The notes under the pieces are model-generated. The model was not told the DNA's origin. It worked only from the letters and a program-made list of their open reading frames with translations, and searched no databases. Below are positions 6,208-9,492 of a stretch of DNA of 9,492 nt, in pieces (position 1 is the stretch's first letter; the number at the start of each line of letters is the position of its first letter). The translations under genes and the position numbers were made by a program. This stretch comes from CAMEON01 sp963609805 (GTDB lineage Bacteria > Bacillota > Clostridia > Oscillospirales > CAG-272): contig CAVDLN010000070.1 of NCBI GenBank assembly GCA_963609805.1, positions 1 through 9,492 of the forward strand, read 5' to 3'.

Positions 6208-6522
6208 ATGAACGAGCTCACACTGACAAAAACCAACTTTGAGGAGGAAGTGCTGCGCAGCGATCTGCCGGTACTTGTCGATTTCTGGGCAACATGGTGC
6301 GAACCGTGCAGGATGCTTGCTCCCGTCATAGCCGAAATTGCCGAATCGCACAAGGGCATTCTGAAGGTCGGAAAAGTAAATGTCGATGAACAGCCGGAAC
6401 TGGCGGCGGCGTACCGCATTGACAGTATTCCTGCCGTGTTCCTCTTCCGCGGCGGAAAAGTCGATGCAAAATCGATCGGATACTGCTCCCTCACAGAACT
6501 TGAATCCAGACTGGGACTGTAA
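6208..6522 (+). CDS. trxA: Thioredoxin with WCEPC active site
   Basis: This is a 104-residue single-domain thioredoxin, the usual size, acting as a cytoplasmic protein disulfide reductase normally recharged by thioredoxin reductase. The fold markers are VLVDFWATWCEPC (22-34) with redox cysteines C31 and C34, KVNVDEQPELA (56-66), and the cis-proline in DSIPAVFLF (P75). The residue between the cysteines is Glu-Pro instead of the classical Gly-Pro, which may shift redox potential or partner choice. A third cysteine, C93, lies in the last strand/helix region (GYCSLTELES). No signal peptide is visible. AAAGGA lies 11 bases before the ATG, a slightly long spacing. The gene is 58 bases after whiA and ends the rightward run before a strong terminator. 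No thioredoxin reductase gene is in the window. Confidence 0.92.
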   Translation: MNELTLTKTNFEEEVLRSDLPVLVDFWATWCEPCRMLAPVIAEIAESHKGILKVGKVNVDEQPELAAAYRIDSIPAVFLFRGGKVDAKSIGYCSLTELESRLGL

Positions 6523-6535
6523 TACCGATGCAGAC

Positions 6536-6580
6536 AAAACAGTGAAGCCTGTCGTTCTTCCGGCGGACTTCACTGTTTTT
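6536..6580 (+). terminator. Rho-independent terminator between trxA and uvrA, possibly bidirectional
   Basis: AAAACAGTGAAG (6536-6547) and CTTCACTGTTTT (6568-6579) form a perfect 12-bp stem with a 20-base loop. The right arm runs into TTTTT-G-TTTT-A-TTT on the plus strand, giving a good T-tract for ending the prmC-to-trxA run. The stem begins 13 bases after the trxA stop. The minus strand has TTTT at its own 3' arm followed by GTCTG, a weaker tail, so it may also end uvrA transcription, whose stop codon is only a few bases away. Confidence 0.85.
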
Positions 6581-6583
6581 GTT

Positions 6584-9421
6584 TTATTTGTTCAGTATTT
6601 TTTTCAGAAAAGCCCCTGTATAGCTCTCCTTCCTTTCGGATACCTGCTCCGGTGTCCCGACAGCAACAATGTTTCCGCCTCCGTCTCCGCCCTCAGGGCC
6701 CAAATCAATAATATAATCGGCAGATTTGATTACATCCAGATTGTGTTCAATGACAAGCACGGTGTTGCCGGCATCGCAGATGCGCTGCAGTATATCCAGC
6801 AGGCGCGCCACATCATCACTGTGCAGTCCTGTCGTCGGTTCATCCAAAATATAGAATGTCCGGCCCGTCCCGCGCTTAGCCAATTCGGTTGCAAGCTTGA
6901 CGCGCTGCGCCTCTCCGCCGGACAGCGTAGTCGCCGGCTGTCCGATCTTGATGTATCCGAGTCCCACATCGTACAACGTCTGCAGTTTTCTGGTAATCCG
7001 CGGCAGCCCGTCAAAGAACGAAAGGCCCTCCTCGACCGTCATATCCAGAACATCTGCAATGCTTTTTCCTTTATATTTGCATTCCAACGTGTCGCGGTTA
7101 TATCTTTTGCCATGGCATACATCGCACGTCACATAAACATCCGGCAGGAAATGCATCTCGATTTTGCGCACGCCGTCTCCCTCGCATGCCTCGCAGCGAC
7201 CGCCCTTGACGTTGAAGGAAAACCTTCCCGGCTGATAACCCCGTGCCCTGGCATCCGGTGTCTTGGCAAACAGATCACGGATATCATTGAACAGGGATGT
7301 GTAAGTGGCAGGGTTGGAACTGGGCATACGACCGATCGGGCTCTGGTCAATGGCAATCACCTTATCCAGGTATTCCAGCCCTTCCATGCGGTCATACGCG
7401 CCGGGATATGTTGTGGCACGATTGAGTTTTCCCGCAAGCACAGGGTAAATGATGCCATTCACCAGAGAGGATTTTCCGGATCCGGATACTCCCGTCACAC
7501 AGACAAAGCACCCGAGCGGGATGCGCACATCCACCTGCTTCAGATTGTGCTCTGCCGCACCGAATATCTCCAGAAAATGACCGTTTCCCGGGCGTCGGCA
7601 TGATGGAACGGCAATGCTTCTGCGTCCGGACAGATACGCGCCGGTCACAGAGTTTGGATTGGCCATCACTTCATCGGGCGTCCCTGCCGCAACAATCCGG
7701 CCTCCGTGGATACCCGCTCCGGGTCCGACATCCACGATATAATCGGCTTCCAGCATGGTCTCCTCATCGTGCTCCACAACGATAACGGTATTTCCGAGAT
7801 CCCGCAGCTTTTTGAGTGTTGCAATCAGCTTGCCGTTATCCCGCTGATGCAGGCCGATGGACGGTTCATCCAGAATATACAGAACGCCGACAAGAGACGA
7901 ACCGATCTGTGTCGCCAAGCGGATTCTCTGTGACTCCCCGCCGGACAACGTGCCCGCTTTTCGAGCCAATGTCAGATAGTCCAAGCCGACACTGACGAGA
8001 AAACTCAGCCGTGAGCGGATTTCCTTCAAAATCTCGCGCGCTATGACAGCCTCTCCGCCGACCAGCTGACTGTCCAACCCGTTGACGAAATCCAACGCAT
8101 CACGCACGGAAAGGCAGCAAAAGTCGTATATATTCATGCCGCCGACCGTAACGGACAGGGATGACGGACTGAGCCGTTTTCCGTGACACACGGGGCAGGA
8201 TGCCTCTTCCACAAACTGCTCGTAGTAATCGTTGTTCATCCCCTGCGCAATGCGCTGCTCGATGATTCCGACCACCCCGTCAAACTTTGCGTTTTGCCTG
8301 TGCGGCTCTTTGCCGAAATACCGCACAACATCGTATGTCTCATCACCGGACCCGTAGTAAAGAATCTGCATTGCCTCCGGCGTAAATGTATTGAACGGCT
8401 GATCCATGGTAAAGCCGTGCCGTTTGCCTACCGCCTCAAAAAGAGGCCCGCTCCAGCTTTCGGTATCCAGCGTCTTGAAACCGTTGACCTGAATAGCTCC
8501 CTGCCGCAGAGACAGTTCCGGATGCGGAATCAGCCGTTTGACCGCCACGCGCTGCATGTCTCCGAGTCCCGCGCATTTGGGGCAAGCTCCCGCAGGATTA
8601 TTGAAGGAAAACATCCGCGGCTCCAATTCGCCGAAGGAAATGCCGTGTTCCTCGCAGGCATACTTTTGGGAAAAGGACATCTCCTGCTCCTGCTCACCGT
8701 CCCGCGGCACGGTTACGACAAGAAGATGCCCGTCAGCCGCAGCCAACGCTGCCTCTACGGAATCGGACAGTCGTGAGCGTATTCCATCCCGCATAACCAG
8801 CCTGTCCACAACGATCTCGACATCGTGCTTCCTGTTCTTGTCCAACGATATCTGCTCGGACAAATCATACAGGGAGCCGTCGATGCGAACGCGGACATAC
8901 CCTTTTTTTCTGGCATCCGCCAGCGTTTTTTCATGCATACCCTTCTGAGCGCGCACAACGGGAGACAGTACAAGAAACCGTGTCCCTTCGGCAAGTGTCA
9001 TAATCTTGTCGATAATCTGGTCCACGCTCTGCTGCCGTATCTCTCTGCCGCAAATCGGGCAGTGCGGAATGCCGACTCGTGCATACAAAAGCCGCAGGTA
9101 ATCATATATTTCCGTTACGGTTCCGACGGTAGAGCGCGGGTTGCGGGAAGTTGTTTTCTGGTCAATGGAAATGGCAGGTGATAGCCCTTCAATCAAATCC
9201 ACATCCGGCTTGTCCATCTGTCCGAGAAACATGCGGGCATAGGAAGACAGGGACTCGACAAAACGCCGATGTCCCTCTGCATATATGGTATCAAATGCCA
9301 GCGATGACTTGCCCGATCCGGACAGCCCGGTGAGAACGACCAGTTTGTCCCGCGGTATCGTAACGTCAATATTCTTCAGATTGTGTACGCGTGCACCCTT
9401 GATCACAATTGAGTTTTGCAT
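6584..9421 (-). CDS. uvrA: Excinuclease ABC subunit A (UvrA), DNA damage recognition ATPase
   Basis: UvrA dimers scan DNA for distorting lesions, load UvrB and then leave, starting nucleotide excision repair. The 945-residue protein is complete and close to the usual 940-960. It has two ABC modules: Walker A GLSGSGKSS (32-40), signature LSGGE (492-496) and Walker B ILDEP (516-520); then GVSGSGKSS (644-652), LSGGE (833-837) and ILDEP (858-862). The zinc site after the UvrB-binding region is C256-x2-H259 with C280-x2-C283. The second is C743, C746, C766 and C769 in the DNA-binding insertion. Further CxxC pairs occur at 121-124 and 409-412. The start codon is five bases after the stop of an upstream minus-strand gene, with AGGAAAAG eight bases before the ATG inside that gene, suggesting translational coupling. 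It converges on trxA. The usual partner uvrB is not identifiable here. Confidence 0.97.
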   Translation of the reverse strand: MQNSIVIKGARVHNLKNIDVTIPRDKLVVLTGLSGSGKSSLAFDTIYAEGHRRFVESLSSYARMFLGQMDKPDVDLIEGLSPAISIDQKTTSRNPRSTVGTVTEIYDYLRLLYARVGIPHCPICGREIRQQSVDQIIDKIMTLAEGTRFLVLSPVVRAQKGMHEKTLADARKKGYVRVRIDGSLYDLSEQISLDKNRKHDVEIVVDRLVMRDGIRSRLSDSVEAALAAADGHLLVVTVPRDGEQEQEMSFSQKYACEEHGISFGELEPRMFSFNNPAGACPKCAGLGDMQRVAVKRLIPHPELSLRQGAIQVNGFKTLDTESWSGPLFEAVGKRHGFTMDQPFNTFTPEAMQILYYGSGDETYDVVRYFGKEPHRQNAKFDGVVGIIEQRIAQGMNNDYYEQFVEEASCPVCHGKRLSPSSLSVTVGGMNIYDFCCLSVRDALDFVNGLDSQLVGGEAVIAREILKEIRSRLSFLVSVGLDYLTLARKAGTLSGGESQRIRLATQIGSSLVGVLYILDEPSIGLHQRDNGKLIATLKKLRDLGNTVIVVEHDEETMLEADYIVDVGPGAGIHGGRIVAAGTPDEVMANPNSVTGAYLSGRRSIAVPSCRRPGNGHFLEIFGAAEHNLKQVDVRIPLGCFVCVTGVSGSGKSSLVNGIIYPVLAGKLNRATTYPGAYDRMEGLEYLDKVIAIDQSPIGRMPSSNPATYTSLFNDIRDLFAKTPDARARGYQPGRFSFNVKGGRCEACEGDGVRKIEMHFLPDVYVTCDVCHGKRYNRDTLECKYKGKSIADVLDMTVEEGLSFFDGLPRITRKLQTLYDVGLGYIKIGQPATTLSGGEAQRVKLATELAKRGTGRTFYILDEPTTGLHSDDVARLLDILQRICDAGNTVLVIEHNLDVIKSADYIIDLGPEGGDGGGNIVAVGTPEQVSERKESYTGAFLKKILNK

Positions 9422-9426
9422 GCAAT

Positions 9427-9492
9427 TTACTTTTCCTGCTTATAGCTTTTTAAACCGACGGCACGGCGTATTTTTTCAAGCTGACGCTGCCG
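9427..9492 (-). CDS. C-terminal fragment of an unidentified gene upstream of uvrA
   Basis: Reading the minus strand from the right edge gives 21 in-frame codons ending in KIRRAVGLKSYKQEK and a TAA stop at 9427-9429. The peptide is strongly basic. The frame, the coupling-like five-base gap and the uvrA ribosome binding site inside its end all suggest a real gene in the same operon as uvrA. uvrB is the commonest uvrA partner, but this tail does not resemble the coiled UVR motif that usually ends UvrB, so I give no identity. A chance open frame of this length cannot be excluded. Confidence 0.5.
   Translation of the reverse strand, partial: RQRQLEKIRRAVGLKSYKQEK

Noticed and set aside
6380..7603. 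407-codon plus-strand open frame overlapping trxA and antisense to uvrA
   Set aside because: It is a shadow of the two conserved genes in GC-rich codons, crosses the terminator at 6536-6580 and has no protein-family motif.

Overview
The window looks like ordinary chromosomal DNA of a moderately GC-rich member of the Firmicutes, most likely class Clostridia. The main reasons are a WhiA regulator (confined to Gram-positive bacteria), a MurB with Firmicutes-type motifs placed directly before WhiA, a YfnB/YjjG-type HAD phosphatase, strong AGGAGG-like ribosome binding sites and tight gene spacing. Genus cannot be read from the sequence. No mobile element, CRISPR array, tRNA or rRNA was seen, and no stretch over 300 bases lacks a gene.

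Layout. Bases 1-105 are a perfect 7-bp tandem array (AAGTTGG) that runs off the left edge. Seven genes then read rightward: prmC (release factor methyltransferase), ddl (D-Ala-D-Ala ligase), a Gfo/Idh/MocA oxidoreductase of unknown substrate, a HAD nucleotidase, murB, whiA and a small thioredoxin. A strong hairpin with a T-tract at 6536-6580 closes this run. On the opposite strand uvrA (945 aa, complete) converges on the same terminator. At the right edge lie the last 21 codons of another minus-strand gene, five bases upstream of uvrA and probably co-transcribed with it.

How the genes fit together. ddl and murB both serve cytoplasmic peptidoglycan precursor synthesis, and whiA (cell division and growth regulator) follows murB after two bases, so the middle of the run is an envelope and division block. 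prmC (translation termination), the HAD nucleotidase (probable nucleotide-pool cleaning) and thioredoxin (redox) are housekeeping. UvrA is the damage-recognition ATPase of nucleotide excision repair.

The most unusual feature is inside whiA. Nine perfect tandem copies of a 12-bp unit (AGTCGGGGCGAC, 5256-5363) are inserted in frame and encode (Ser-Arg-Gly-Asp)x9 in the N-terminal LAGLIDADG-like domain, just before a conserved helix. Without these 36 residues the protein is 313 aa, the normal WhiA length, so this appears to be a recent repeat expansion inside a conserved regulator. With the intergenic 7-bp array this makes two unrelated perfect tandem arrays in 9.5 kb, which suggests a genome prone to short-repeat expansion. 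I found no complete novel multi-gene system here.
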